From Lactobacillus paragasseri (GTDB lineage: Bacteria > Bacillota > Bacilli > Lactobacillales > Lactobacillaceae), in NCBI RefSeq assembly GCF_003584685.1, contig NZ_AP018549.1, positions 496,001 through 560,000 of the forward strand: a stretch of 64,000 bases of DNA. The letters are read 5' to 3'. How positions within the stretch are numbered: the first letter of the stretch is position 1; every line of letters starts with the position of its first letter. The notes below the pieces were generated by a model that was not told the origin of the DNA, made no database searches, and worked only from the letters and a program-made list of their open reading frames with translations. Position numbers and translations under genes: made by a program. Positions 16,805 to 25,417 of this stretch are shown piece after piece.

Positions 16805-18114
16805 CTAATTGCACCAGAAAAGGATTTGCAAGATAAGAAAATTAATGAAGTCTTTGACGATGAATTTTTAAGTCAAACTTCTGGTTATATTGGCAAACAA
16901 TGTTTGCATTTATGCTTTGGGCAAGTGCAATGGAAATGCGTCGTTACTTAATGCGGTTTGTACAGCACGTAGCAACTTTGAAAAATCTATCGTCACTTCG
17001 TTTTACTAAGTACAACCAATACGAAGACTTAATTATGCCTTTGATTAGTTACTTAAAGAAGCATGACGTAAAATTCCATTACGATACAATTGTAGATAAC
17101 ATTATTGTTAACAGAATTGAAGATGAAAAGGTAGCTACGGAAATTAAGATGACTGAGAAGGGTGAGCAAAAAGTTATCAAATTAACGCCTAACGACTTAG
17201 TCTTCGTAACTAATGGCTCAATTACTGAAAGCACAACTTATGGGGACAACACGCACCCAGCTGAACAAAAACATGAGCTTGGACCAAGTTGGCAATTGTG
17301 GAAGAACTTAGCAGCGCAAGATGAAGACTTCGGTCATCCAGAAAAGTTCTGCGAAAATATTCCAGCTGCTAACTGGGTAATTTCAGCTACAGTTACTTTC
17401 ACTAATGATGATATTGTGCCTTACATTGAAAAGGTTAATAAAAAGGATCCACATTCTGGTTCCATTGTAACTAGTGGTCCAACTACGATTAAGGATTCTA
17501 ACTGGTTACTTGGATATTCAATTAGTCGTCAACCACAATTCCATAAGCAAAAGCCAAATGAACTGATTGTTTGGTTATATGGCTTGTATTCAAACACTAA
17601 GGGTAACTATGTCAAAAAGACTATGCCTGAATGTGATGGTATTGAACTTTGCGAAGAATGGCTTTATCACATGGGTGTTCCTGAATCTGAGATTAAGAAG
17701 ATGGCAATTGATGCAACTACGATTCCAAATCATATGCCATATATTACGTCTTACTTCATGCCACGTGCATTAGGCGATCGTCCAAAGGTAGTGCCAAAGA
17801 ATTCCAAGAATTTAGCCTTCATTGGTAATTTTGCTGAAACTGAGAGAAACACTGTCTTTACTACTGAATATTCAGGACGTACTGCTATGGAAGCTGTCTA
17901 CACTTTGCTTAATGTAGACCGCGGTGTTCCTGAAGTATTTGCTTCGGCATTTGACGTGAGAATGTTAATGAATGCAATGTACTATTTAAACGATAGAAAG
18001 AAGTTAACTGAACTAAATTTGCCTTTACCTGAAAAATTGATGGTTAAAGAAGGTTTGAAGAAAGTTAAGGGAACTTACGTTGAAGAATTACTTAAGAAGT
18101 ATAAGTTGATATAG
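16805..18114 (+). pseudogene. Oleate hydratase (MCRA family), truncated and frameshifted
   Basis: The family (about 590 residues, FAD-dependent) adds water to oleic and linoleic acids. Here the first third, including the FAD-binding GxGxxG fold, is gone. A remnant starts at 16805 (LIAPEKDLQDKKINEVFDD), then the frame shifts near 16874-16878 and continues as NFWLYWQTMFAFMLW and the remaining 400 residues to TAG 18112-18114 (RFTKYNQYEDLIMPL, ETERNTVFTTEYSGRTAMEA). The missing bases between SQ and NFW fit loss of one of two AACT repeats. The downstream frame is open and looks little decayed, so inactivation is probably recent. Confidence 0.88.
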
Positions 18115-18137
18115 ATAAAAATTTAATTATTTGACTA

Positions 18138-18171
18138 ATAGGGATGAGTGGAATAGCTTGTCCCTATTTTG
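18138..18171 (+). terminator. Intrinsic terminator after the oleate hydratase remnant
   Basis: AATAGGGA and TCCCTATTTT pair around a 16-base loop, followed by a short T run. Confidence 0.7.
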
Positions 18172-18256
18172 TATAGTATTAGAAATTTGCTTTTTATTGA
18201 AAAGTATTTTTTAATTAGAGAAGTAAATTATATTATTAGAAAAGAGAAGGATTTTT

Positions 18257-18790
18257 ATTTTAGACGAACAACCCGCCCGATGGGGCTCTAAGAATTATCG
18301 TAAAGTTAAAGATTTATATTATAGTGCTTTTCCAGAATGGGAAAGATTTTCATGGATGTCAATGGTATTAATGAGCTTGCGCAAGAAGCTACAACTTAAT
18401 GCCGTCTATGATGGAGAAGTATTTTGCGGGATGGTTTGTTACTACATTAGTGACAATACTGTTTATCTGGCTTACTTAGCTGTTGAATCCGAATTACGTG
18501 GTAATGGATATGGAAGCAAAATTTTACATATGCTTGAAGAAAAATATCCAGATCAGCAAATTGTGTTAGATATTGAACCGCTTGATCCTGATGCCGAGAA
18601 TTATCATCAACGTGTTAGCCGTCTGCGTTTTTATCAAAAGAATGGATGGCGTAGAACTCACCAGATGTTAGTTGACGCAGATGGTGAATTTGAAGCTTTA
18701 GTTGATCAAAATCATTTTGATAAAAAGGATTTTGCTAAGACCTTGAAACAAATGAGTTTAGGCTTTTATCGCTTTAGAATTGAAAAATAA
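18257..18790 (+). CDS. GNAT-family N-acetyltransferase with apparent ATT start
   Basis: The acetyl-CoA loop is intact: LAVESELRGNGYGSKIL, followed by HQRVSRLRFYQKNGW. The fold clearly begins upstream of the first ATG (18356): codons 18260-18355 are open and encode LDEQPARWGSKNYRKV and LYYSAFPEWERFSW, which is a normal GNAT N-terminus. No ATG, GTG or TTG exists there. ATT 18257 lies 6 bases after AGAAGG (18245-18250), so it is the best start; ATT is a rare but known initiation codon. If it is not used, a start mutation has cut the protein to 144 residues from 18356. Substrate unknown. Confidence 0.75.
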   Translation: MLDEQPARWGSKNYRKVKDLYYSAFPEWERFSWMSMVLMSLRKKLQLNAVYDGEVFCGMVCYYISDNTVYLAYLAVESELRGNGYGSKILHMLEEKYPDQQIVLDIEPLDPDAENYHQRVSRLRFYQKNGWRRTHQMLVDADGEFEALVDQNHFDKKDFAKTLKQMSLGFYRFRIEK

Positions 18791-18797
18791 TATTAGC

Positions 18798-18827
18798 AGT
18801 CACTTAACTATTGAGTGACTGTTTTTT
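18798..18827 (+). terminator. Intrinsic terminator of the GNAT gene
   Basis: CAGTCACT and AGTGACTG pair around TTAACTATTG, followed by TTTTTT. Confidence 0.88.
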
Positions 18828-18887
18828 ATGAAAGTATATTTAAAATATAAAGTTGAAGAATTTGGCGATATGTATTAGAAAAAGTAA

Positions 18888-18927
18888 AAAGGCTTGAAAC
18901 AGAGAGGGGGATTGTTTCAAGCCTTTT
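18888..18927 (-). terminator. Intrinsic terminator of the HAD phosphatase pair
   Basis: AAAAAGGCTTGAAAC and GTTTCAAGCCTTTTT form a 15-position stem around a G-rich loop. On the minus strand it follows directly after the phosphatase stop codon, and it is symmetrical enough to act in both directions. Confidence 0.88.
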
Positions 18928-18929
18928 TA

Positions 18930-19718
18930 CTAGAGAATATTATTTTTAATGTAGGTGAGAACACCTTGTTCATTGTTTGATGTTGTTGTATGATTCGCGA
19001 CCTTTAAAAGTATTGGAGCTGCATTTGACATAGCTACGCCATCGCCAACTTCTTTAACCATTTCTAAGTCATTTCCACCGTCACCGAAAGCAGTCATTTC
19101 AGTAAGAGAAATACCAAGTACTTTACCTAATTCTGCTAAGCCATGTGCCTTATGAATTCCTGGTAAGATAAGATCGATATCGCCGTGCCCACTACTTGTT
19201 ACATTACAGTAATTGCCAAGGTTCTTTTTTAGAAAACGAATATAATAATCTGTCTTTTCATCAGGACAGGAAATAGAAAATTTCAGAACTTTGTCGCCAA
19301 TTTCACTAAAGTCGTGTATTTTCTTTAAACGATAGTAATACTTAGTAGAGATTTCGTAATAAGCGTCCGTAAATTGAACTGGAAAATAGGCACACTCTAC
19401 TCCTGATACTAAAAATTGTAATTCAGCTTGCTTTAAAAGAAAATCTTCAATCTTTTTAACGTTTTCTTCAGAGAAAGCATGTAGGGCTAGAATCTTTTCT
19501 TTGGTTCTAACTAAGGCACCATTTTCTGCAACGTAAACTACAGCAGGAAATTTCTTAAAGAAAGTAGTAATTTGATAATATTGATTACCACTAGCAACTG
19601 TGAATATAATGTTTCTTTTTTCTAATTCCTGGTAGATTTTAGCAAATTTTTCTTCATCATAGCTTTTATCGTCTCTTAAGAAAGTACCATCCATATCAAC
19701 GGCAATTAATTTTGTCAT
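18930..19718 (-). CDS. Cof-type HAD-IIB phosphatase, copy A
   Basis: A 262-residue haloacid dehalogenase-superfamily hydrolase that removes phosphate from small metabolites such as sugar phosphates or FMN. Motif I is AVDMDGTFL (nucleophile Asp8, acid/base Asp10), motif II lies in TVASGNQY, and motif IV is AFGDGGNDLEM with GVAMSNA after it. The type IIB cap sits between motifs II and III. GGAGACT precedes its ATG. It follows a similar gene by 25 bases and is likely cotranscribed with it. Substrate unknown. Confidence 0.88.
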   Translation of the reverse strand: MTKLIAVDMDGTFLRDDKSYDEEKFAKIYQELEKRNIIFTVASGNQYYQITTFFKKFPAVVYVAENGALVRTKEKILALHAFSEENVKKIEDFLLKQAELQFLVSGVECAYFPVQFTDAYYEISTKYYYRLKKIHDFSEIGDKVLKFSISCPDEKTDYYIRFLKKNLGNYCNVTSSGHGDIDLILPGIHKAHGLAELGKVLGISLTEMTAFGDGGNDLEMVKEVGDGVAMSNAAPILLKVANHTTTSNNEQGVLTYIKNNIL

Positions 19719-19743
19719 TTTGCAGTCTCCTTTTAATAATTTA

Positions 19744-20550
19744 TTAAAAAATAAATTTATCTAAAGCCTTTGCGATGCCGTCATCATCGTTTGATGCAGT
19801 GATAAAGTTTGCGTGATCTTTAGCTTCTTGACTTCCATTACCCATAGCCACAGCAGTTCCTACGATATCAAACATAGAAATGTCATTTCTTTCATCCCCA
19901 AAAGCAATCATTTCGTTAGTGCTAATGCCAATCTTTTCACCTAATTCTTTCAAACCGTTTCCTTTGTTTACATTTGGATGTAGACATTCTAAGAAATGGT
20001 CATCTGCACGAACAATATATAAATCTTGATCAAACTTTGTTCTTAATATTGGTTCAAATTGATCAAGAAGAGCTTTATCGCCAACAAAGCAGCCTTTAGA
20101 AATCTGAAAGTCGTTAGGCATTTCATCAGGAGTTCTAATGAACATGGGAGCAGTATTCTCCCATGCTTGCAATAATTCAAAGTAATCTACGTTACGGTCG
20201 GCGGTAATAATTCTTGAATCTGGATCAACAATATTGAAAGGAACTTTTTGCTCTTTAGCAAATTTAGTCAGCTCGCGGTAAAGCTTATTGCTGACAAGAT
20301 CTTGCGTCATTATTTTTCCGTCTGCGGTTTTCGTAATTGCACCATTTAAAGTTACGGCATATTGATCACTGCCTTCAATTCCAAGTTCTTTCATGAAATG
20401 CGCAAGCCCCGCGATTGGTCGACCAGAGCAAAGTACGACCTTGATTCCCTGATCTAAAGCTTTTTTAATTGCTGCTTTAGTAGAGGGAAGAATTTTATTT
20501 TTAGAGTTTAAAAGTGTACCGTCTGTATCTAGGGCGATTAATTTAATCAT
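19744..20550 (-). CDS. Cof-type HAD-IIB phosphatase, copy B
   Basis: A 268-residue homologue of the adjacent gene. It has motif I ALDTDGTLLNS (Asp8, Asp10), motif II VLCSGRP, motif III Lys in the KGNGLKEL region, and motif IV AFGDERNDISM with GTAVAMGNG. The family (YidA/Cof) dephosphorylates sugar phosphates and cofactors. GAGGAGG lies about 9 bases from the ATG. It is the first gene of a leftward two-gene unit, divergent from an AraC-type regulator about 100 bases away that could control it. Confidence 0.9.
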   Translation of the reverse strand: MIKLIALDTDGTLLNSKNKILPSTKAAIKKALDQGIKVVLCSGRPIAGLAHFMKELGIEGSDQYAVTLNGAITKTADGKIMTQDLVSNKLYRELTKFAKEQKVPFNIVDPDSRIITADRNVDYFELLQAWENTAPMFIRTPDEMPNDFQISKGCFVGDKALLDQFEPILRTKFDQDLYIVRADDHFLECLHPNVNKGNGLKELGEKIGISTNEMIAFGDERNDISMFDIVGTAVAMGNGSQEAKDHANFITASNDDDGIAKALDKFIF

Positions 20551-20655
20551 TTTTATTTCCTCCTCGTATTTTTTACACTATTAAGATACCATTTATAAAT
20601 AGAAACTAAGTGTAATTTCTGTAACTAAGAAGTAATTATTTTGAAAGGGATTACA

Positions 20656-21492
20656 ATGGCTGAGCATGAGGAAGTTCAAAATAATCAAAGACTGCCATTT
20701 TATTTTTATCATGATAATCAGGTAAATGAGCCAGAGCATTGGCATCAGGGAATTGAGCTAAACTATTTAATTAAAGGGAAAGATTTGCGTTTTGCACTTG
20801 AGGGTAAAACTTACCATTTCGATAGCGGCGATATCTGGCTAGTTAACCGCCGGCAAATTCATAGTGCTTCAGGTGAAAATGAAGACTGGGAGTATGAAGG
20901 TTTTATTATTGATGATGACTTTTTATTGAGCCAGTATCCAACGAGTATCAATTGGAATCTTGATTTATTAGGTAAAAATAGTACTAATAATCAAACTGCT
21001 TATAAGGAGTTAAAAAAAGAAGTTGTTGAACTTGGTGAATTGTGTCAAAAAAGCTTGACTGACGCTCGACGTTTTATGATTTTGAGTCATTTAATGAGAA
21101 TTATTGTCTTACTTGATCAGAATTTTAATAAGAGAGAGCCAGTTACTAGAAGTCCTAATCTTCCCTTGGGGGATGAAATAATTAAATATATTAATGATCA
21201 TTTTCAAGAAGATATTCAGGTTAGTGATATTACAAATAAATTTAATATTTCGCATGTAACTCTGAATCGGCAACTTAAGCAGAGCAATAATATGAGCATG
21301 GGTAAATACTTAAAGCTGGTTCGTTTGATGCACGCTAGAGAATTGTTGTTGAGCACAAATAAGTCAATTGAATTGGTGGCGTTTGAGAGTGGATTTTCGA
21401 ATGCACGGGTGTTGAATAGAAATTTTAAAGAATGGAAACATAAGACGCCAACGGAATATCGAAATGAGTTTAGTAAATACTTTATTAGATGA
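20656..21492 (+). CDS. AraC-family transcriptional regulator with cupin domain
   Basis: A 278-residue regulator. The N-terminal cupin (EHWHQGIELNYLIKG and GDIWLVNRRQIHSA, about residues 24-75) likely senses a sugar or phosphate. The C-terminal pair of helix-turn-helix motifs begins at EIIKYINDHF and includes ISHVTLNRQLK and ESGFSNARVLNRNFKEWKHKTPTEYR. ATG 20656 is chosen because GAAAGGG (20643-20649) is spaced for it; a TTG at 20641 lies before that site. It is divergent from the phosphatase pair. The effector is not known. Confidence 0.87.
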   Translation: MAEHEEVQNNQRLPFYFYHDNQVNEPEHWHQGIELNYLIKGKDLRFALEGKTYHFDSGDIWLVNRRQIHSASGENEDWEYEGFIIDDDFLLSQYPTSINWNLDLLGKNSTNNQTAYKELKKEVVELGELCQKSLTDARRFMILSHLMRIIVLLDQNFNKREPVTRSPNLPLGDEIIKYINDHFQEDIQVSDITNKFNISHVTLNRQLKQSNNMSMGKYLKLVRLMHARELLLSTNKSIELVAFESGFSNARVLNRNFKEWKHKTPTEYRNEFSKYFIR

Positions 21493-21560
21493 ATTATCAA
21501 TATTTTTTAGCAATAAAAATACAATAAGATACACAGAGATACACAAAAATATTTAGTAAT

Positions 21561-21860
21561 TTGTCGAAACAAGATAAAAAATTTGTTTTGGCAATGGCAC
21601 AAAGCTCAAACGAACGGGTAACTATTAAAGAGATACGAGAAAAATTAAATCAACCAAGTAACTTTATTGCTAATTATCGAAGACGTTTATTAGACGATGA
21701 AATTATTAAAGCTACAAATTATGGAGAGGTTGCATTTACTTTGCCATTTTTTAAGGAGTATATATTGCAACAATATAGATTTGAACAAGAATGGACTACT
21801 AAAAAAGCTAGAATCCGTATTACACGGGTTCTAGCTCTTTTCATATATTCAACTAATTAA
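21561..21860 (+). pseudogene. C-terminal remnant of a P-loop ATPase with winged helix
   Basis: The frame starts with TTG and no ribosome binding site. It encodes SKQDKKFVLAMAQSSNERV and REKLNQPSNFIANYRRRLLD, then GEVAFTLPFFKEYI, the C-terminal helix-turn-helix tail seen in a family of lactobacillar ATP-binding proteins of about 400 residues. The Walker A and B domain is absent, and in-frame stops lie just upstream. The last 15 codons run through an intrinsic terminator, so the natural end is probably lost too. It is read as a gene relic. Confidence 0.55.
21803..21843 (-). terminator. Intrinsic terminator, mainly for the uracil permease
   Basis: AGCTAGAATCCGT and ACGGGTTCTAGCT pair with ATTAC as loop, with A and T runs on either side. 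It lies 10 bases from the permease stop on the minus strand. Confidence 0.8.
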
Positions 21861-23184
21861 AGTATTTTTGCTCTTTTTCTTTCTTTTCAGCTTCTAATGC
21901 TTTTTCACTGGCTGCCTTCTTAGGTAAGATCCAGTTCATTAACATACCGAAGATTGTACATAAAGCGACTGAAGTTAATTGGAAATTACCAAGTTGGAGG
22001 TAGGCACCACCAATACCGATAACTAAAATAACTGAGGCAATTAACATATTACGTTTTTCACCAAAATCAATCTTGTCGTCAACTAAGATCTTAAGACCGT
22101 TAGATGCAATAGTTCCGAATAATAGGAAAGAAATACCACCAATAACTGGCATTGGAATTGATTCGATAACCGCAGCGACTTTACCAACAAAGCTAAAGAT
22201 AATTGCAAATACAGCAGCTCCAGCTAATACCCAGACTGAGTGAACCTTAGTCATTGCCAAAACACCAATATTTTCACCATAAGAAGTGGTAGGTGGACCA
22301 CCGATGAAACCAGCAATAATTGTTGAAAGACCATCACCCATCATAGTTCTGTGAAGACCAGGATTCTTAAAGAAGTTTCTCTTGGTTAAAGAGTTAAGAA
22401 CCATAATATGTCCCATGTGTTCAGTCATAGTAACAAAGGCAATTGGAGCCATAGTTAAAATAGCTGCAGGATACCATTTAAAGTGGTAGCTGATTCCAGG
22501 TACATCTAAAGCTGGCATGGAGAACCAAGCGGCTTTTGCTACACCAGAGAAGTCAACAATTCCTAAGACGCAAGATAAGGCATAACCACAGACAATTCCA
22601 AGCATAATGGAAACTAGACTAGTAAAGCCTTTAAAGCACATTTGGAAAATTAGTGTCATAACTAATGTGAAGATTGCAACTCCAAAGTAGGTTAAGTTGT
22701 ATTTAGTGCCTTTCATCATGGCGTCGTTAGCGGCAGTAGTTGCTAGAGATAAACCAATTACGATAATAATTGGACCAACTACAATAGGTGGCAAAACTTT
22801 ATTAACCCAATCAGAACCAACTTTTGCAATGACTAAAGCTACAATTACATATACAAGACCAGCAGCAATCGCACCTTGAGCAATTGCTGGATAGCCATCT
22901 TGTCTCATTAAGGCTTGCATAGTAGCAACAAAGGCAAAACTTGAACCTAAGTATGCTGGAATCTTGAAGTGGGTAAGAAGCATGTGGACTAATGTACCTA
23001 CACCAGATGAAAGCAAGGCAATACTTGGATTGATTCCGACTAAAATTGGAACTAAAACGGTTGAACCGAACATGGCAAACAAGTGCTGCATTGAAAGCAA
23101 AATTCCTTGTCCAAGTTCAGGCTTTTCATAAACGTCTAAGATCGCATCATCATTATGAAATGTGTCTTTAGGCATCTTTTTCAT
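21853..23184 (-). CDS. pyrP: Uracil permease (NCS2 family)
   Basis: A 443-residue, about 14-span nucleobase:proton symporter importing uracil for pyrimidine salvage. Typical segments are VLVPILVGINPSIALLSSG near residue 40, ALDVPGISYHF, the substrate-site region MTEHMGHI with Glu and Gly-rich GGPPTTSYGENIGVLAMT (about 290-307), and a charged tail. GGAGG precedes the ATG. A long leader with a PyrR-type attenuator precedes it, which supports uracil over xanthine as substrate. Confidence 0.92.
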   Translation of the reverse strand: MKKMPKDTFHNDDAILDVYEKPELGQGILLSMQHLFAMFGSTVLVPILVGINPSIALLSSGVGTLVHMLLTHFKIPAYLGSSFAFVATMQALMRQDGYPAIAQGAIAAGLVYVIVALVIAKVGSDWVNKVLPPIVVGPIIIVIGLSLATTAANDAMMKGTKYNLTYFGVAIFTLVMTLIFQMCFKGFTSLVSIMLGIVCGYALSCVLGIVDFSGVAKAAWFSMPALDVPGISYHFKWYPAAILTMAPIAFVTMTEHMGHIMVLNSLTKRNFFKNPGLHRTMMGDGLSTIIAGFIGGPPTTSYGENIGVLAMTKVHSVWVLAGAAVFAIIFSFVGKVAAVIESIPMPVIGGISFLLFGTIASNGLKILVDDKIDFGEKRNMLIASVILVIGIGGAYLQLGNFQLTSVALCTIFGMLMNWILPKKAASEKALEAEKKEKEQKYFN

Positions 23185-23222
23185 TTTTTCCTCCTTGAAA
23201 ACGACATTTGGATGACCTAAAG

Positions 23223-23264
23223 AAAAAACGACTATCTAAAGAATTACCTTTAAGATAGTCGTTT
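23223..23264 (-). terminator. Attenuator terminator in the pyrP leader
   Basis: On the minus strand AAACGACTATCTTAAAGG and its partner ending GATAGTCGTTTTTTC form a long stem followed by T residues. It lies between the PyrR-binding region and the permease start, the expected place for the terminator of a PyrR attenuator. Confidence 0.88.
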
Positions 23265-23299
23265 CTGTTTAAAACTATGCAAAAAATAGTTTACGCGCA

Positions 23300-23340
23300 G
23301 ACTTCCTTGATAGCCTCACAGGACTAAATTAAAGGTCATC
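23300..23340 (-). promoter_or_regulatory. PyrR-binding anti-antiterminator of pyrP
   Basis: The minus strand carries AGTCCTGTGAGGCTATCAAG, which matches the conserved PyrR RNA loop (UCC...GAGGCU...AAGG). In established PyrR systems UMP-bound PyrR stabilises this structure and lets the downstream terminator form, lowering uracil uptake when pyrimidines are plentiful. Confidence 0.88.
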
Positions 23341-23357
23341 ACTTATATTTCTTTTTT

Positions 23358-23386
23358 ATTTAACTAAGTTATAGGAAAAAAGTCAA
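23358..23386 (-). promoter_or_regulatory. Promoter of pyrP
   Basis: On the minus strand TTGACT (23386-23381), 17-base spacer, TTAAAT (23363-23358). It is placed just upstream of the PyrR leader. Confidence 0.6.
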
Positions 23387-23451
23387 GTGTGAAATTTGAG
23401 CTGTTCTAACTTGTGAGTTTGAAAGTTCACAAAAAATTTAAATATTTTATT

Positions 23452-23465
23452 TGTAAGCGATATCG
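23452..23465 (+). promoter_or_regulatory. Probable cre site (CcpA) upstream of lacR
   Basis: TGTAAGCGATATCG differs from the catabolite-responsive consensus (TGNAANCGNNNNCA) at the last base. A TATAAT follows at 23470-23475, so CcpA bound here would cover a promoter. Confidence 0.55.
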
Positions 23466-23510
23466 TTGCTATAATACGGCTTAGAAGGGCTATTTGGCAA
23501 TTTTTAATGA

Positions 23511-23557
23511 AAATGAACACAAATTAACTTTGACAAACATAAATGAACATTTATAAT
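23511..23557 (+). promoter_or_regulatory. lacR promoter with paired AAATGAACA boxes
   Basis: TTGACA (23530-23535), a 16-base spacer and TATAAT (23552-23557) make a near-perfect promoter. AAATGAACA occurs at 23511-23519 and again at 23541-23549 in the spacer, exactly 30 bases apart. The same word recurs before the gat operon. These are proposed LacR operators, implying autorepression; the assignment is by recurrence and position only. Confidence 0.6.
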
Positions 23558-23601
23558 AAAGATGTAATGAGTTGGTTAGCCAAATAGAATTAAGGTGAAC
23601 A

Positions 23602-24366
23602 ATGCTAAAAAGAGAACGATTAAGAAATATTTTAGAAATTGTGACTGATAGAAGGTTTGTGACCGTTGATGAATTGGCTAAGGCGTTGCAAGTTTCAGAT
23701 ATGACAATTAGACGAGACCTCAATGAATTGAATACGACTGGTAAAGTGATGCGAATTCATGGGGGAGCGCAAGTGATTTCTCAGCAAGATTCAGTTGAAA
23801 AGAATTATATGCAAAAAAGAGAAATCAACATTTCTGAAAAAAAAGCAGCTGCTGAAGTTGCAAGTAAGATTGTTCAAGATGGCGAAACTATTTATGTTGG
23901 ACCAGGAACAACCTTAGAGTTTATGGTTGCTAAATTGAATCAAAAAAAATTACGAGTTGTTACTAATTCTTTACCTGTTTTTGAAGCAGCTAAAAAGAAT
24001 CCAAACAATTATGAACTAATTTTGATTGGTGGCTCATATCGCAGAGTTAGCGGAGCATTTATAGGTGCATTGGCAAATAATCAGTTAAGAGGAATATCTT
24101 TTGATCGTGGCTTTGTTGGCGTAAACGGAATCAAGGACACCTCAATGATGACTGCTAACTTAGAAGAAGGACAGACGCAAGGCTTGGGATTAAATCGCTC
24201 ACGTAAAAAGTATGTTGTGGCTGATTATCACAATATTAACCGCAATGACTTTTATGAGTTTTATCACTTATACGATGTTGATGGTTTGATTACAAGTCCT
24301 GGGCTTGATCCGGATATCGTAAAGCATTACAGCCAAATCACGACTTTATATCAGGGTAGTGAATAG
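23602..24366 (+). CDS. lacR: DeoR-family repressor of the lactose/galactose operon
   Basis: A 254-residue cytosolic regulator. The N-terminal winged helix reads VTVDELAKALQVSDMTIRRDLNEL (residues about 19-42), the DeoR signature. The C-terminal sensor domain (GETIYVGPGTTLEFM, VVTNSLPVFEA, LIGGSYRRVSGAFIG) is the isomerase-like fold that binds phosphosugars, tagatose-6-phosphate in known LacR proteins. It leads the lacR-lacA-lacB-DUF4867 operon with a gap of 15 bases to lacA. Likely targets are its own promoter and the gat promoter. Confidence 0.9.
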   Translation: MLKRERLRNILEIVTDRRFVTVDELAKALQVSDMTIRRDLNELNTTGKVMRIHGGAQVISQQDSVEKNYMQKREINISEKKAAAEVASKIVQDGETIYVGPGTTLEFMVAKLNQKKLRVVTNSLPVFEAAKKNPNNYELILIGGSYRRVSGAFIGALANNQLRGISFDRGFVGVNGIKDTSMMTANLEEGQTQGLGLNRSRKKYVVADYHNINRNDFYEFYHLYDVDGLITSPGLDPDIVKHYSQITTLYQGSE

Positions 24367-24381
24367 CGAAAGGAGAACAAC

Positions 24382-24810
24382 ATGAAAGTTGTTATTGGTA
24401 GTGACAAAAAAGGTTTTGAATTAAAAGAAAAAGTTAAAAAGTATCTAGAAGATGGCGGCTATGAAGTATTAGATGTAACGCCAGAACCAGCAGAAGACTT
24501 TGTAGAATCTAGCTTAAAAGTTACGCATGAAGTCTTAGACCATGGTATTAAGAAGGCTATTATGTTTGATGAATATGGCGTTGGTTCAGCAATGGCATCA
24601 AACAAGGTTAAGGGCATGGTAACTGCTGATGTTAACGAAGAAAGAACTGGACACATGACTGCTATGCACAACGGGGCTAAAGCCTTGGCAATTGGTAGTG
24701 GCATTGTTGGTGAAAAGCTTGCCGAATCAATCATTGATTACTACTTGCATACTGAATATGCAGGCGGACGTCACCAAGTTCGTTTAGACATGCTTGAAAA
24801 AATGATTTAG
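24382..24810 (+). CDS. lacA: Galactose-6-phosphate isomerase subunit LacA
   Basis: A 142-residue RpiB/LacAB-family protein. With LacB it converts galactose-6-phosphate to tagatose-6-phosphate, the first step of the tagatose pathway. The N-terminal [19 protein letters not shown] and the [18 protein letters not shown] segment are typical of LacA; it lacks the catalytic Cys found in LacB's MCGTGIG loop. AAAGGAG precedes the ATG and lacB follows after 7 bases. Confidence 0.93.
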   Translation: MKVVIGSDKKGFELKEKVKKYLEDGGYEVLDVTPEPAEDFVESSLKVTHEVLDHGIKKAIMFDEYGVGSAMASNKVKGMVTADVNEERTGHMTAMHNGAKALAIGSGIVGEKLAESIIDYYLHTEYAGGRHQVRLDMLEKMI

Positions 24811-24817
24811 AGGAGGC

Positions 24818-25399
24818 TTGAAAATGTTTGATAATGATAGACCACAACCAGAATTTGTAGATCCAAAGATTGATAAACATACTGTTGTTGCATTAGGTAA
24901 TGACCACATTGTTACGCCAATTAAGATGGCATTATCTGACCATTTGAAAGAAGAAGGATACCAAGTCTTAGACTTTGGTACTTATGACAACACTAGAACT
25001 CACTATCCAATGTATGGTAAGCGTGTTGCTGAAGCTGTTGCTGACGGCAGAGCTGATGTTGGTATTGTAATGTGTGGTACTGGTATTGGTATTTCAACTG
25101 CGGCTGATAAGAATGAAGGTATTCGTGCCGCAATGGTTGGCGATGTTGCTCAAGCTAAGTATGCTAAGCGTGAATTAAATGCTAACGTCTTAGGTATGGG
25201 CGGTATTGTTTTAGGAAGAGACTTTATTTTCTACATTGCTGATGCATTTTTGAATGAAAAGTATCAACCAACTGAAGAAAACAAGAAGTTAATCGAAAAG
25301 ATCGATAGTATTGCTAAATCAAATCCTGACCAAAAGGACAATGAACACTTCTTTGACGAAGAAAACAAGAAGTGGGCTGAAGGTGTATATCACGATTAG
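24818..25399 (+). CDS. lacB: Galactose-6-phosphate isomerase subunit LacB
   Basis: The catalytic partner of LacA, with [16 protein letters not shown] and the active-site loop [15 protein letters not shown] (Cys about position 85). At 193 residues it is about 20 longer than the usual 171, because of an N-terminal leader ([13 protein letters not shown]) and a charged tail; the core looks complete. GAGGAGG lies close before the start, which here is the second codon context ATG 24824 or 24818 (both in frame); the longer form is given. Part of the lacR operon. Confidence 0.92.
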   Translation: MKMFDNDRPQPEFVDPKIDKHTVVALGNDHIVTPIKMALSDHLKEEGYQVLDFGTYDNTRTHYPMYGKRVAEAVADGRADVGIVMCGTGIGISTAADKNEGIRAAMVGDVAQAKYAKRELNANVLGMGGIVLGRDFIFYIADAFLNEKYQPTEENKKLIEKIDSIAKSNPDQKDNEHFFDEENKKWAEGVYHD

Positions 25400-25417
25400 T
25401 TAGAATGGGGTAATAAC

